DNA of 64,000 nt from Cherax quadricarinatus (GCF_038502225.1 NC_091298.1:41960862-42024861); one strand, 5' to 3'; positions 14,101 through 26,212 are shown, counted from the first letter of the stretch. Notes: a model not told the origin generated them from the sequence alone. Translations and numbers: made by a program.

Positions 14101-17100
14101 TGTTCTGGACGGGTTTCCCTGTCATATTTCATTGTTCTGGACGGGTTTCCCTCTCATATTTCATTGTTCTGGACGGGTTTCCTTCTCATATTTCATTGTT
14201 CTGGACGGGTTTCCCTGTCATATTTCATTGTTCTCGACGGGTTTCCTTCTCATATTTCATTGTTCTGGACGGGTTTCCCTGTCATATTTCATAGTTCTAG
14301 ACGTGTTTCCCTGTCATATTTCATTGTTCTGGACGGGTTTCCTTCTCATATTTCATTGTTCTGGACGGGTTTCCCTGTCATATTTAATTGTTCTGGACGG
14401 GTTTCCTTCTCATATTTCATTGTTCTGCACGGGTTTCCCTGTCATATTTCATTGTTCTGGACGGGTTTCCCTCTCGTATTTTATTGTTCTGAACGGGTTT
14501 CCCTGTCATATTTAATTGTTGTGGACGGGTTTCCTTCTCATTTTTCATTTTTATGGACGGGTTTCCCTGTCACATTTTATTGTTCTAGTCGGGTTTCCCT
14601 GTCATATTTAATTGTTCTGGACGGGTTTCCTTATGATATTTCATTGTTCTGGACGGGTTTCCCTGTCATATTTCATTGTTCTGGACTGGTATCCCTCTCA
14701 TATTTCATTGTTCTGGCCTGGTTTCCCTCTCATATTTCATTGTTCTGGACGGGTTTCCCGTTCATATTTCATTGTTCTGGACGGGTTTCCCTGTCATATT
14801 TCATTGCTATGGACGGGTTTCCGTGTCATATTTCATTGTTCTTGACGGATTTCCCTGTCATATTTCAATGTTCTGGACGGGTTTCCTTATGATATTTCAT
14901 TGTTCTGGACGGGTTTCCTTCTCATATTTCACTGTTCTGCACGGGTTTTCATGTCATATTTCTATGTTCTGGACGGGTTTCCCTGTCATATTTCATTGTT
15001 CTGGACCGGTTTCCCTCTCATATTTCATTGTTTTGGTGGGGTTTCCTTCTCATTTTTCATTCTTCTGGACAGGTTTCCCTGTCATATATAATTGTTCTGG
15101 ACGGGTTTCCTTTTCATATTTCATTGTTATGGACGGGTTTTCCTGTCATATTTCATTGTTCTAGACGAGTTTCCCTGTCATATTTGATTGTTCTGGACGG
15201 GTTTCCCTGTTATATTGTATTGTTCTAGTCGGGTTTCCCTGTCATATTTGATTGTTCTGGACGGGTTTCCCTATGATATTTCATTGTTCTGGACGGGTTT
15301 CCTTTTCATATTTCATTGTTCTGGACGGGTTTCCCTGTTATATTTCATTGTTCTGGACGGGTTTCCCTCTCATATTTCATTCTTCTGGACGGATTTCCCG
15401 TTCACATTTCATTGTTTTGGTCGGGTTTCCTTCTCATATTTAATTGTTCTGGACGGGTTTCCCTGTCATATTTCATTGCTACGGACGGGTTTCCGTGTCA
15501 TATTTCATTGTTCTTGACGGATTTCCCTCTCACATTTCAATGTTCTCGACAGGTTTCCTTACGATATTTCATTGTTCTGGACGGGTTTCCTTCTCATATT
15601 TCATTGTTCTGGACGGGTTTTCATGTCATATTTCTTTGCTCTGGACGGGTTTCCCTGTCGTATTTCATTGTTCTAGACGGGTTTCCCTGTCATATTTCAT
15701 TGTTTTGGTGGGGTTTCCTTCTCATTTTTCATTGTTCTGGGCGGGTTTCCTTTTCATATTTCATTGTTATGGACGGGTTTCCCTGTCATATTTCATTGCT
15801 CTAGACGAGCTTCCCTGTCATATTTGATTGTTCTGGTCGGGTTTACATGTCATCTTTCATTGTTCTAGACGGGTTTACCTGTCATATTTTGTTGTTTTGG
15901 ACGGGTTTCTGTCATATTTCATTGTTCTGACGGGTTTCTCTATATTTCATTGTTCTTGACGGGTTTCCGTGTCATATTTCTTTCATTTTTCGGGACGGTT
16001 TCTTCTGATATTTCATTGTTCTGGACGGGTTTTCCTGTCAAATTTCATTGTTCTGGACGGATTTCCTGTCATATTTCATTTTTCTGACGGGTTTCTGTCA
16101 TATTTAATTGTTACTGGACGGGTTTCTGTCATATTTCATTGTTTTGGACGGGTTTCTGTCATATTTCATTGTTATGGACGGGTTTCTGTCATATTTCATT
16201 GTTCTAGACTGGTTTCCCTGTCATATTTCATTGTTCTGGACGGGTTTCTGTCATATTTAATTGTTCTGACGGGTTTCTGTCATATTTCATTGCTCTGGAC
16301 GGGTTTTGTTCTTTCATTTTTCATTGTTCTTGACGGATTTCCTTGTCATATTTCAATGTTCTCGACGGTTATCCTGTCATATTTCGTTGTTCTGGACGGG
16401 TTTTCTAATTATATTTCATTGTTCTAGAAGGGTTTTCCTGTCATATTTCTTTGTTCTGGACGGGTTTCCTTTACATATTTCATTGTCATGAACGGGTTTC
16501 CCTGTCATATTTCATTGTTATAGACGGGTTTTCCTGTCATATTTGATTGTTCTGGACGGGTTTCCCTGTCATTTTTCATTGTTCTGGACGGGTTTACCTG
16601 TCATATTTCGTTGTTCTGGATGTGTTTCCTTGTCATAGTTAAATGTTCTGGACGGTTTCCTTCTGATGTTTCATTGTTCTGGACGGGTTTTCCTGTCATA
16701 TTTCGTTGTTCTGGATGTGTTTCCTTGTCATATTTAAATGTTCTGGACGGTTTCCTTCTGATGTTTCATTGTTCTGGACAGGTTTTCCTGTCGTATTTCA
16801 TTGTTCTTGACGGATTTCCCTGTCATATTTCATTGTTCTGGACGGGTTTACCTGTCATATTTCGTTGTTCTGGATGTGTTTCCTTGTCATATTTAAATGT
16901 TCTGGACGGTTTCCTTCTGATGTTTCATTGTTCTGGACGGGTTTTCCTGTCGTATTTCATTGTTCTGGACGGATTTCCCTGTCATATTTCATTGTTCTGG
17001 ACGGATTTCCCTGTCTTATTTCATTGTTCTGGACGGGTTTCCCTGTCATATTTTATTTTTACTGGACGGGTTTCCCTGTCATATTTCATTGTTTTGGACG

Positions 17101-19891
17101 GGTTTCCCTGTCATATTTCATTGCGCTGGACGTGTTTCCCTCTCATATTTTATTGTTCTGGACCTGTTTCACCTGTCATATTTCACTTTTCTGGTCAGGT
17201 TTCCTTGTCATATTTCAGTTTATTGGACTGGTTTCCTTCTCAAATATCACTGTTCTGGACGGGTTTCTCTGTCATATTTCATTGTTGTGGACGGGTTTCC
17301 TTCTCATATTTCATTGTTCTGGACGGTTTCCCTCTCATATTTCATTGTTCTGGTCTGGTTTCACTGTCATATTTCACTGTTCTGGACTGGTTTCCCTGTC
17401 ATATTTCATTGTTCTGGACGGGTTTCCCTGTCATATTTCATTACGCTGGACGTGTTTCCCTCTCATATTTTATTGTTCTGGACGGGTTTCCCTGTCATAT
17501 TTTATTGGGCTGAACGGGTTTCCCTGTCATATTTCAGTTTTTTGGACAGGTTTCCTAGTCATATTTCAGTTTTCTGTACTGGTTTCCGTCTCATATGTCA
17601 CTTTTCTGGACGGATTTCCCTGTCATATTTCATTATTCTTGACGGGTTTCCTTCTCACATTTCATTGTTCTGGACGGTTTCCCTCTCATATTTCATTGTT
17701 CTGTACGGGTTTCCCTGTCATATTTCATTGTTCTGGACTGGTTTCCCTGTCATATATCATTCTTCTGGACGGGTTTTCCTGTCATATTTCAGTTTTCTGT
17801 ACGGGTTTCCCTGTCATATTTCTTTGTTCTAGTCGGTGTTTTCCTCTCATATTTCATTGTTCTGAACTGGATTGCCTGTCATATTTTATTGTTCTGGACG
17901 GGTTTCCTTCTGATATTTCATTGTTTTGGACGGGTTTCCTTCTCATATTTCATTGTTATGGACTGGTTTCCTGTCATATTTCATTGTTCTAGACGGGTTT
18001 CCCTCTCATATTTCATTTTTCTGAACAGGGTTTCCCTGTCATATTTCATTGCTACGGACGGGTTTCCGTGTCATATTTCATTGTTCTTGACGGATTTCCC
18101 TCTCATATTTCAATGTTCTCGACAGGTTTCCTTATGATATTTCATTGTTCTGGACGGGTTTCCTTCTCATATTTCATTGTTCTGGACGGGTTTTCATGTC
18201 ATATTTCTTTGTTCTGGACGGGTTTCCCTGTCATATTTCATTGTTCTAGACGGGTTTCCCTGTCATATTTCATTGTTTTGGTGGGGTTTCCTTCTCATTT
18301 TTCATTGTTCTGGGCGGGTTTCCTTTTCATATTTCATTGTTATGGACGGGTTTCCCTGTCATATTTCATTGCTCTAGACGAGTTTCCCTGTCATATTTGA
18401 TTGTTCTGGTCGGGTTTACATGTCATCTTTCATTGTTCTAGACGGGTTTACCTGTCATATTTTGTTGTTTTGGACGGGTTTCCTTGTCATATTTCATTGT
18501 TCTGGACGGGTTTCCCTCTCATATTTCATTGTTCCTGACGGGTTTACCAGTCATATTTCATTTTTCGGGACGGATTCCTTCTGATATTTCATTGTTCTGG
18601 ACGGGTTTTCCTGTCGAATTTCATTGTTCTGGACGGATTTCCCTGTCATATTTCATTTTTCTGGACGGGTTTCCCTGTCATATTTAATTGTTACTGGACG
18701 GGTTTCCCTGTCATATTTCATTGTTTTGGACGGGTTTCCCTGTCATATTTCATTGTTATGGACGGGTTTCCCTGTCATATTTCATTGTTCTAGACTGGTT
18801 TCCCTGTCATATTTCATTGTTATGGACGGGTTTCCCGTTCATATTTCATTGTTTTGGTCGTGTTTCCCTGTCATATTTAATTGCTCTGGACGGGTTTTCC
18901 TCTCATTTTTCATTGTTCTTGACGGATTTTCTTGTCATATTTCAATGTTCTGGACGGTTATCCTGTCATATTTCATTGTTCTGGACGGGTTTTCTAATTA
19001 TATTTCATTGTTCTAGAAGGGTTTTCCTGTCATATTTCTTTGTTCTGGACGGGTTTCCTTTACATATTTAATTGTCATGAACGGGTTTCCCTGTCATATT
19101 TCATTGTTATAGACGGGTTTTCCTGTCATATTTGATTGTTCTGGACGGGTTTCCCTGTCATTTTTCATTGTTCTGGACGGGTTTACCTGTCATATTTCGT
19201 TGTTCTGGATGTGTTTCCTTGTCATATTTCAATGTTCTGGACGGTTTCCTTCTGATGTTTCATTGTTCTGGACGGGTTTTCCTGTCGTATTTCATTGTTC
19301 TGGACGGATTTCCCTGTCATATTTCATTGTTCTGGACGGATTTCCCTGTCTTATTTCATTGTTCTGGACGGGTTTCCCTGTCATATTTTATTTTTACTGG
19401 ACGGGTTTCCCTGTCATATTTCATTGTTTTGGACGGGTTTCCCTGTCATATTTCATTGCGCTGGACGTGTTTCCCTCTCATATTTTGTTGTTCTGGACCT
19501 GTTTCCCCTGTCATATTTCACTTTTCTGGTCAGGTTTCCTTGTCATATTTCAGTTTATTGGACTGGTTTCCTTCTCAAATATCACTGTTCTGGACGGGTT
19601 TCTCTGTCATATTTCATTGTTGTGGACGGGTTTCCTTCTCATATTTCATTGTTCTGGACGGTTTCCCTCTCATATTTCATTGTTCTGGACGGGTTTCCCT
19701 GTCATATTTCATTGTTCTGGACTGGTTTCCCTGTCATATTTCATTGTTCTGGACTGGTTTCCCTGTCATATTTCATTGCGCTGGACGTGTTTCCATCTCA
19801 TATTTTATTGTTCTTGAAGGGTTTCCCTGTCATATTTTATTGTGCTGAACGGGCTTCCCTGTCATATTTTAATTTTTTGGACAGGTTTCCT
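5155..19891. repeat. 32-bp satellite array, about 460 units
   Basis: A 14.7-kb head-to-tail array of a 32-bp unit (TTTCATTGTTCTGG + ACGGGTTTCCCTGTCATA), stopped only by the assembly gap at 19892. Units 9300-14500 are the most homogeneous; the left end (5155-9300) and right end (14500-19891) are more diverged, as expected if turnover is most active in the middle. The unit holds a small GGG-TTT-CCC dyad and is pyrimidine-rich on the plus strand. All three plus frames are stop-free through 96 bp, producing frames up to 839 codons. I treat none of these as genes. Confidence 0.97.
15480..17530 (+). repeat. Higher-order duplication inside the 32-bp array (first copy)
   Basis: A string of diagnostic variant units recurs in the same order at 18053-19866: a CTACGGACGGG unit, a GGTGGGG unit, a GGTCGGGTTTACATG unit, a TTACTGGACGGG unit and CTGGATGTG units. 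Three markers share an exact offset of 2573 bp (15481/18054, 15701/18274, 15831/18404). Later markers shift to 2589 and then about 2335 bp, because the first copy has lost bases at 15900-16320 and carries extra repeats of a sub-block at 16610-16960. Confidence 0.85.
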
Positions 19892-19991
19892 NNNNNNNNN
19901 NNNNNNNNNNNNNNNNNNNNNNNNNNNNNNNNNNNNNNNNNNNNNNNNNNNNNNNNNNNNNNNNNNNNNNNNNNNNNNNNNNNNNNNNNNN
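19892..19991. other. Assembly gap (100 N)
   Basis: Exactly 100 Ns, the conventional placeholder for a gap of unknown size. It joins the 32-bp array to the 423-bp tandem repeat, so the true length of both arrays and even their adjacency are uncertain. Confidence 0.99.
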
Positions 19992-21056
19992 CCAGATTCT
20001 CCTCCACCATGAAGCTGTGAACACTAACTCCAAGGCCGAGGGAGTGATTACCTCATCTTTTGTATATAGTTCTACTGTCTTCCTATTATGTCCTAGAATC
20101 TGTATTGATAAAGCCACTGGATGGCGAAACGTCTACTATAATAAAGATATCCAGATGTTGCACATGTGTCTTAACTTTCATATTGTCGGTATTTTATACC
20201 TTTCTTGCACAACTTGTCAGACACTGCAACATCATGGAATCTTGGTTCAGAGGACATCTACAAGACCTTCTTCACGGCTGCTGCAACTAACCCATCTCTT
20301 TGGGAAGGACCTACTTCCACTGGGGAATCCCGCCTACCAGTGACTTTGCCCTCGTCTGCTGCCCGTCCCTATCCACTGACGCCTACATAAACCGCCAGTC
20401 TTCTTGTCTTTGCTCCAGATTCTCCTCCACCATGAAGCTGTGAACACTAACTCCAAGGCCGAGGGAGTGATTACCTCATCTTTTGTATATAGTTCTACTG
20501 TCTTCCTATTATGTCCTAGAATCTGTATTGATAAAGCCACTGGATGGCGAAACGTCTACTATAATAAAGATATCCAGATGTTGCACATGTGTCTTAACTT
20601 TCATATTGTCGGTATTTTATACCTTTCTTGCACAACTTGTCAGACACTGCAACATCATGGAATCTTGGTTCAGAGGACATCTACAAGACCTTCTTCACGG
20701 CTGCTGCAACTAACCCATCTCTTTGGGAAGGACCTACTTCCACTGGGGAATCCCGCCTACCAGTGACTTTGCCCTCGTCTGCTGCCCGTCCCTATCCACT
20801 GACGCCTATATAAACCGCCAGTCTTCTTGTCTTTGCTCCAGATTCTCCTCCACCATGAAGCTGTGAACACTAACTCCAAGGCCGAGGGAGTGATTACCTC
20901 ATCTTTTGTATATAGTTCTACTGTCTTCCTATTATGTCCTAGAATCTGTATTGATAAAGCCACTGGATGGCGAAACGTCTACTATAATAAAGATATCCAG
21001 ATGTTGCACATGTGTCTTAACTTTCATATTGTCTGTATTTTATACCTTTCTTGCAC
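19992..21056 (+). mobile_element. Tandem 423-bp Penelope-type pLTR units
   Basis: Two and a half near-identical units repeat with an exact 423-bp period (starts at 19992, 20415, 20838); the first begins at the gap and the third breaks off near 21056. The unit matches the right arm of the palindromic element at 40832-41536 in order: TGTCAGACACTGCAA, GACCTACTTCCAC, a TATA-like TATATAA/TACATAA, GAGGGAGTGATTACCTCA, a hammerhead-like segment, then TTGCACATGTGTCT. Tandem pLTRs carrying hammerhead motifs are known for Penelope-like elements. Here the core reads TTGATAA instead of CTGATGA (C3 and G8 substituted), so self-cleavage is unlikely. No Penelope RT or GIY-YIG frame is present. Confidence 0.7.
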
Positions 21057-21200
21057 ATATATATAAATGTTTTCTTAGTTTTCTCTGTATTAGGACTGAA
21101 GAAGCCACTCGTGGCGAAACGTTTCCTTTAATAAATGTCCTGAACTGTACATAAGTGTCTTTTTCCACATCTTGTCGGTATCACCATACCATTTCCTCGA
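21057..21200 (+). mobile_element. Second Penelope-type tail
   Basis: A different subfamily joined directly to the third 423-bp unit at TATATATA. It holds an intact hammerhead-like core (21092-21127), then AATAAA (21130-21135) and ends in a small hairpin GGTA-TCACCA-TACC (about 21178-21191), equivalent to the GGTA-TTTTA-TACC hairpin ending each 423-bp unit. The right boundary with the LINE fragment is approximate. Confidence 0.6.
21092..21127 (+). ncRNA. Hammerhead-ribozyme-like motif (type I), core intact
   Basis: The order is stem I strand AGGA, core CTGAAGA (fits CUGANGA), stem II GCCA/TGGC closed by CTCG, core GAA, a two-base-pair stem III AC/GT, U17, then stem I strand TCCT. Stem I pairs AGGA with TCCT here but TGGA with TCCA at 41426-41462, a compensated change supporting the fold. 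One extra A lies between the CUGANGA box and stem II, a departure from the consensus, so activity is not assured. The very short palindromic stem III would favour dimeric cleavage, as known for Penelope-element hammerheads. Confidence 0.6.
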
Positions 21201-21204
21201 CGTC

Positions 21205-21894
21205 ATCTATGTTGTCTCCTCCACCCCTACAGCTGGTGCAAACAAGCATAGGAGAGCAATCGAGAAAATGAATGAAGAACTAAATAGAACTGCCAGGTGG
21301 GAGAAGAAATTGAGAATCACAACCAACCCTGACAAAGTCCTCATCAACACCGTTGGGTGCTTACCATCAAATATAGAAGAAAAAGGGGGCATTTCCATCA
21401 GAGATACCCGTATTGCTATAAGGAATCCAAACAAGATCCTAGGATACGAGATCGGCAGATTACTCAACTCTACAACCCACATAACCAAAAAAGTAAACCT
21501 AGCGAAAGCCCGCCTTGGCCAACTTTATCGATTCAAAGAAGCCCCTCCCCACATCAAACTACACCTGTACAAGATGATGATCAGACCTCTGCTGGAATAC
21601 CCCTGCATACCCATGTCGCTCAAAACCAAAACCAACATGCTAAAACTCCAAAGAGTCCAAAACAAAGCCCTCCGCTTCATCACGAACACCAGACTCGGAG
21701 ACAGAATCAAATCAGAGGACCTACACATACAACAGAGAATCCCCGCAATCAGTGTCCGATTAGACAAACTTACTAAGAGACAACTATATGACATGCAGGA
21801 ACTCTACGTGCCTGACAGAGAGAATCCCCACCCAACCAGTGAATACAGCCGACTATACCATCACCCCCCCCTCCCCACAGATCCCAAAGAATGA
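21205..21894 (+). pseudogene. Non-LTR retrotransposon RT fragment (C-terminal part)
   Basis: A frame of about 230 codons, open through its end, resembles the thumb and C-terminal region of a LINE reverse transcriptase. It has a KVNLAKARLGQLYRF segment, then LYKMMIRPLLEYP and KLQRVQNKALRFI, the usual 'R-P-x-LEY ... L-x-x-VQN-x-ALR' spacing. The catalytic FADD box, fingers and endonuclease are absent, so the copy is 5'-truncated. The start given is where similarity begins. The Met at 21172 lies in the preceding Penelope-type tail. I cannot assign a clade with confidence. Confidence 0.65.
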
Positions 21895-22500
21895 CCCTCC
21901 AACAAAGAGTTCGATGCTTTATCCACAAGGAGAACTTCCCTCGTCCCAAAATCTTAAGCGACCTCCCCGCAGACGAAGAATGGATACCACCGGAACCATT
22001 CTATGTCCAGTAACATGGACTAGCCCTCCCCATCTCCGGGTGACCCACTTCGTTGCACCTACTACTACAATACAGCAGGACACCACCTCAGTCACTGCCT
22101 TGCTGGCCGACTCCAGGTGAGCTACCAACCTCCATCGAATGCCCGGCAACCATCGCCTGCAGCTTCGCCTCCTGACCAACCTCTTGCGAGAAAAAAAAAA
22201 AGCAAGCAATTGTATGCAGTATGCATCCTTCCAATTCAATGACGCACTGGTATAACACAATATAGCATTGTGAAATTGATGGGCAGGAGGTATACCCTAC
22301 TCATAAAACCAACCTCAATAAATTGCTCAATATGCACACGCATATTCAAATTACACCAAAGTAGATAGGCCACTACCCTTTTATAACCCCACCTACCCCT
22401 CCTCCCTCCCCAACCTTTCCCAACTTCCATCCTTACCCATCCTTCTTCCCCCCACCCCTCTTACCAAAGCTCTGGTCAGAACCTCGAACCTCGAACACCT
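21895..22500 (+). other. Probable 3' UTR of the truncated LINE, no gene seen
   Basis: C-rich sequence after the RT stop with an A10+ run at 22190-22201, then sequence grading into C/A-rich minisatellite. No convincing coding region. Opposing short frames are not conserved-looking. Confidence 0.4.
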
Positions 22501-23768
22501 TACCCCCACACTACTACCACACCTCATCCCCACTCTTGCACGCTTCACCCCACACTAATATCACACCTCATCCCCACACTAACGCACCTCACCCCCACAC
22601 TAACACATCTCAGCCCCACACTACTACACCTCACCCCCACACTAACACACTTCACCCCCACACTAACACACCTCTCCCCCACACTACTACCACACCTCAT
22701 CCCCACACTAACACACCTCACCCCTACTCTTGCACGCTTCACCCCACACTAATATCACACCACATCCCCACACTAACGCACCTCACCCCCACACTAACAC
22801 ATCTCAGCCCCACACTACTACACCTCACCCCCACACTAACACACTTTACCCCCACACTAACACACCTCTCCCCCACACTACTACCACACCTCATCCCCAC
22901 ACTAACACACCTCACCCCCACTCTTGCACGCTTCACCCCACACTAATATCACACCTCATCCCCACACTAACGCACCTCATCCCCACACTAACACATCTCA
23001 CCCCCACACTACTACACCTCACCCCCACACTAACGCACTTTGCCCCCACACTAATAAACCTCTCCCCCACACTACTACCACACCTCATCCCCACACTAAC
23101 ACACCTCACCCCCACTCTTGCACGCTTCACCCCACACTAATATCACACCTCATCCCCACACTAACGCACCTCACCCCCACACTAACACATCTCATCCCTA
23201 CACTAACACATCTCACCCCCACACTACTACACCTCACCCCCACACTAACGCACTTCGCCCCCACACTGACACACCTCACCCCCCACACTAACACACCTTT
23301 CCCCCACACTCCCACACCTCACCCCCACACTAACACACTTCACACTACCTCACCTCACTCCCATACTAAGACACCTCTCCATCACACTACTACCGCACCT
23401 CATCCCCACACTAACGCACCTCATCCCCACACTAACGCACCTCATCCCCACACTAACGCACCTCATCCCCACACTAACACACCTCACCACCACATTAACA
23501 CACCTCACCCCCACACTAACACACCTCACCCCCACACTACCACACCTCACCCCCACACTGCCACCCCCACACTATCACACCTCACCCCCACACTACTACA
23601 CCTCACCCCGACACTAACACACCTCACCCCACCACTAACACACCTCACCCACACACTAACACACCTCACCCCCACACTACCACACCTCATCCCCACACTA
23701 CCACACCTCATCCCCACACTACCACACATCACCCCCACACTAACACACCTCACCCCCACACTATAGAA
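22500..23768. repeat. 22-bp C/A-rich minisatellite with a 194-bp higher-order unit
   Basis: Units of about 22 bp (CACACTAACACACCTCACCCCC type). A marker string (CTTGCACGCTTCACCCCACA) recurs near 22534, 22728, 22922 and 23116, a 194-bp period, giving four higher-order copies before the array becomes simple. Two shorter unit types (CACACTACTACAC) occur in fixed places within the 194-bp block. Strong C/G strand asymmetry. Confidence 0.93.
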
Positions 23769-24382
23769 AGACTGATAAAGCCACTGCATATAGAAACGTT
23801 TCCTCAGTAAAGATGGCAAGTGTTGGACAAGAGTCTAATTTATGAAGCATTCTGTTGTGGAGAAGTGAATGATCTCATAAGCTTGAGAGAGATCCAAGGT
23901 GCTGTGACATTTGTGACATAAACCAGTCTGGCGCCAGAACAGGACAGTTCAGAAGTGTTTCAAGGAGCTGAGACATATGTGACATAAATGATCCTGGCGC
24001 CGTAACAGGATAGTTGAGCAGTGTCTCAGGGACTCAACTAGACTAATCAAGATTGTCCTACTTGGCTGTGTTGTAAAGTTGCAGTTAGGTGGTTATTCCA
24101 TCAAAGGGAATCACTAAATAAGCAGCTTAAATAATTAAATTTGCTTTTATCCATGGTGGATAACCAGGAGAGACCTTCATCAAGGTATGTATGTTTCTCA
24201 GGCTGTAATACTCTCAATCACAGTTAACAAATTACTAATAACACTATGTAACAAAATTTCACTTTCTCTTGTTCCTGGGAAATAAACATTATTTCCCAAT
24301 TCTTTATAATTAAACAAACTTAAAAAACAATTTTGATCCCAGAAATTAGCTTTTGTGGTCACTGTTGTTGTCCTTCTTGAAT
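23769..24382. other. Spacer with degenerate Penelope-type tail and PBS-like repeats
   Basis: 23769-23850 repeats the CTGATAAAGCCACTG...GAAACGTTTCC tail of the Penelope-type units, but with G8 changed and stem II disrupted. At about 23900-24030 two related ~85-bp segments each contain GACATAAA followed ~10 bases later by TGGCGCC and an AACAGGA-like string, resembling retrotransposon primer-binding sites. The rest is AT-rich with no gene. Confidence 0.45.
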
Positions 24383-26212
24383 GAAGCTGTGATCTTGTTA
24401 TCCTCCTCGAGTGAAGCTGTGATCTTGTTATCCTCCTCGAGTGAAGCTGTGATCTTGTTATCCTCCTCGAGTGAAGCTGTGATCTTGTTATCCTCCTCGA
24501 GTGAAGCTGTGATCTTGTTATCCTCCTCGAGTGAAGCTGTGATCTTGTTATCCTCCTCGAGTGAAGCTGTGATCTTGTTATCCTCCTCGAGTGAAGCTGT
24601 GATCTTGTTATCCTCCTCGAGTGAAGCTGTGATCTTGTTATCCTCCTCGAGTGAAGCTGTGATCTTGTTATCCTCCTCGAGTGAAGCTGTGATCTTGTTA
24701 TCCTCCTCGAGTGAAGCTGTGATCTTGTTATCCTCCTCGAGTGAAGCTGTGATCTTGTTATCCTCCTCGAGTGAAGCTGTGATCTTGTTATCCTCCTCGA
24801 GTGAAGCTGTGATCTTGTTATCCTCCTCGAGTGAAGCTGTGATCTTGTTATCCTCCTCGAGTGAAGCTGTGATCTTGTTATCCTCCTCGAGTGAAGCTGT
24901 GATCTTGTTATCCTCCTCGAGTGAAGCTGTGATCTTGTTATCCTCCTCGAGTGAAGCTGTGATCTTGTTATCCTCCTCGAGTGAAGCTGTGATCTTGTTA
25001 TCCTCCTCGAGTGAAGCTGTGATCTTGTTATCCTCCTCGAGTGAAGCTGTGATCTTGTTATCCTCCTCGAGTGAAGCTGTGATCTTGTTATCCTCCTCGA
25101 GTGAAGCTGTGATCTTGTTATCCTCCTCGAGTGAAGCTGTGATCTTGTTATCCTCCTCGAGTGAAGCTGTGATCTTGTTATCCTCCTCGAGTGAAGCTGT
25201 GATCTTGTTATCCTCCTCGAGTGAAGCTGTGATCTTGTTATCCTCCTCGAGTGAAGCTGTGATCTTGTTATCCTCCTCGAGTGAAGCTGTGATCTTGTTA
25301 TCCTCCTCGAGTGAAGCTGTGATCTTGTTATCCTCCTCGAGTGAAGCTGTGATCTTGTTATCCTCCTCGAGTGAAGCTGTGATCTTGTTATCCTCCTCGA
25401 GTGAAGCTGTGATCTTGTTATCCTCCTCGAGTGAAGCTGTGATCTTGTTATCCTCCTCGAGTGAAGCTGTGATCTTGTTATCCTCCTCGAGTGAAGCTGT
25501 GATCTTGTTATCCTCCTCGAGTGAAGCTGTGATCTTGTTATCCTCCTCGAGTGAAGCTGTGATCTTGTTATCCTCCTCGAGTGAAGCTGTGATCTTGTTA
25601 TCCTCCTCGAGTGAAGCTGTGATCTTGTTATCCTCCTCGAGTGAAGCTGTGATCTTGTTATCCTCCTCGAGTGAAGCTGTGATCTTGTTATCCTCCTCGA
25701 GTGAAGCTGTGATCTTGTTATCCTCCTCGAGTGAAGCTGTGATCTTGTTATCCTCCTCGAGTGAAGCTGTGATCTTGTTATCCTCCTCGAGTGAAGCTGT
25801 GATCTTGTTATCCTCCTCGAGTGAAGCTGTGATCTTGTTATCCTCCTCGAGTGAAGCTGTGATCTTGTTATCCTCCTCGAGTGAAGCTGTGATCTTGTTA
25901 TCCTCCTCGAGTGAAGCTGTGATCTTGTTATCCTCCTCGAGTGAAGCTGTGATCTTGTTATCCTCCTCGAGTGAAGCTGTGATCTTGTTATCCTCCTCGA
26001 GTGAAGCTGTGATCTTGTTATCCTCCTCGAGTGAAGCTGTGATCTTGTTATCCTCCTCGAGTGAAGCTGTGATCTTGTTATCCTCCTCGAGTGAAGCTGT
26101 GATCTTGTTATCCTCCTCGAGTGAAGCTGTGATCTTGTTATCCTCCTCGAGTGAAGCTGTGATCTTGTTTTCCGCCTCGAGTGAAGCTGTGATCTTGTTA
26201 TCCTCGTCACGT
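24383..26212. repeat. 30-bp minisatellite, 59 identical units plus 2 variants
   Basis: Sixty-one units of exactly 30 bp; units 1-59 (24383-26152) show no substitution. The last two differ (TTTTCCGCC at about 26168; TCGTCACGT at the end), and a diverged half-unit precedes the array. Each unit contains one CTCGAG. Because 30 is divisible by 3, the array is open on both strands with 10-residue periods (EEDNKITASL and RSQLHSRRIT on minus, SSSEAVILLS on plus), giving frames of 634-678 codons. No gene context supports coding. Confidence 0.97.

Noticed and set aside
12373..14892. 839-codon frame (MFWTGFPVIFHCSG...) and many similar ones
   Set aside because: The 32-bp unit has no stop in any plus frame; all such frames are satellite translation with a 32-residue period and no gene context.
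20017..20343. 108-120 codon frames in the 423-bp units
   Set aside because: They overlap the pLTR promoter and hammerhead region and resemble no Penelope protein; chance frames copied by the tandem repeat.
24383..26212. CRISPR-like array
   Set aside because: Direct tandem units with no spacers, and the window is eukaryotic.
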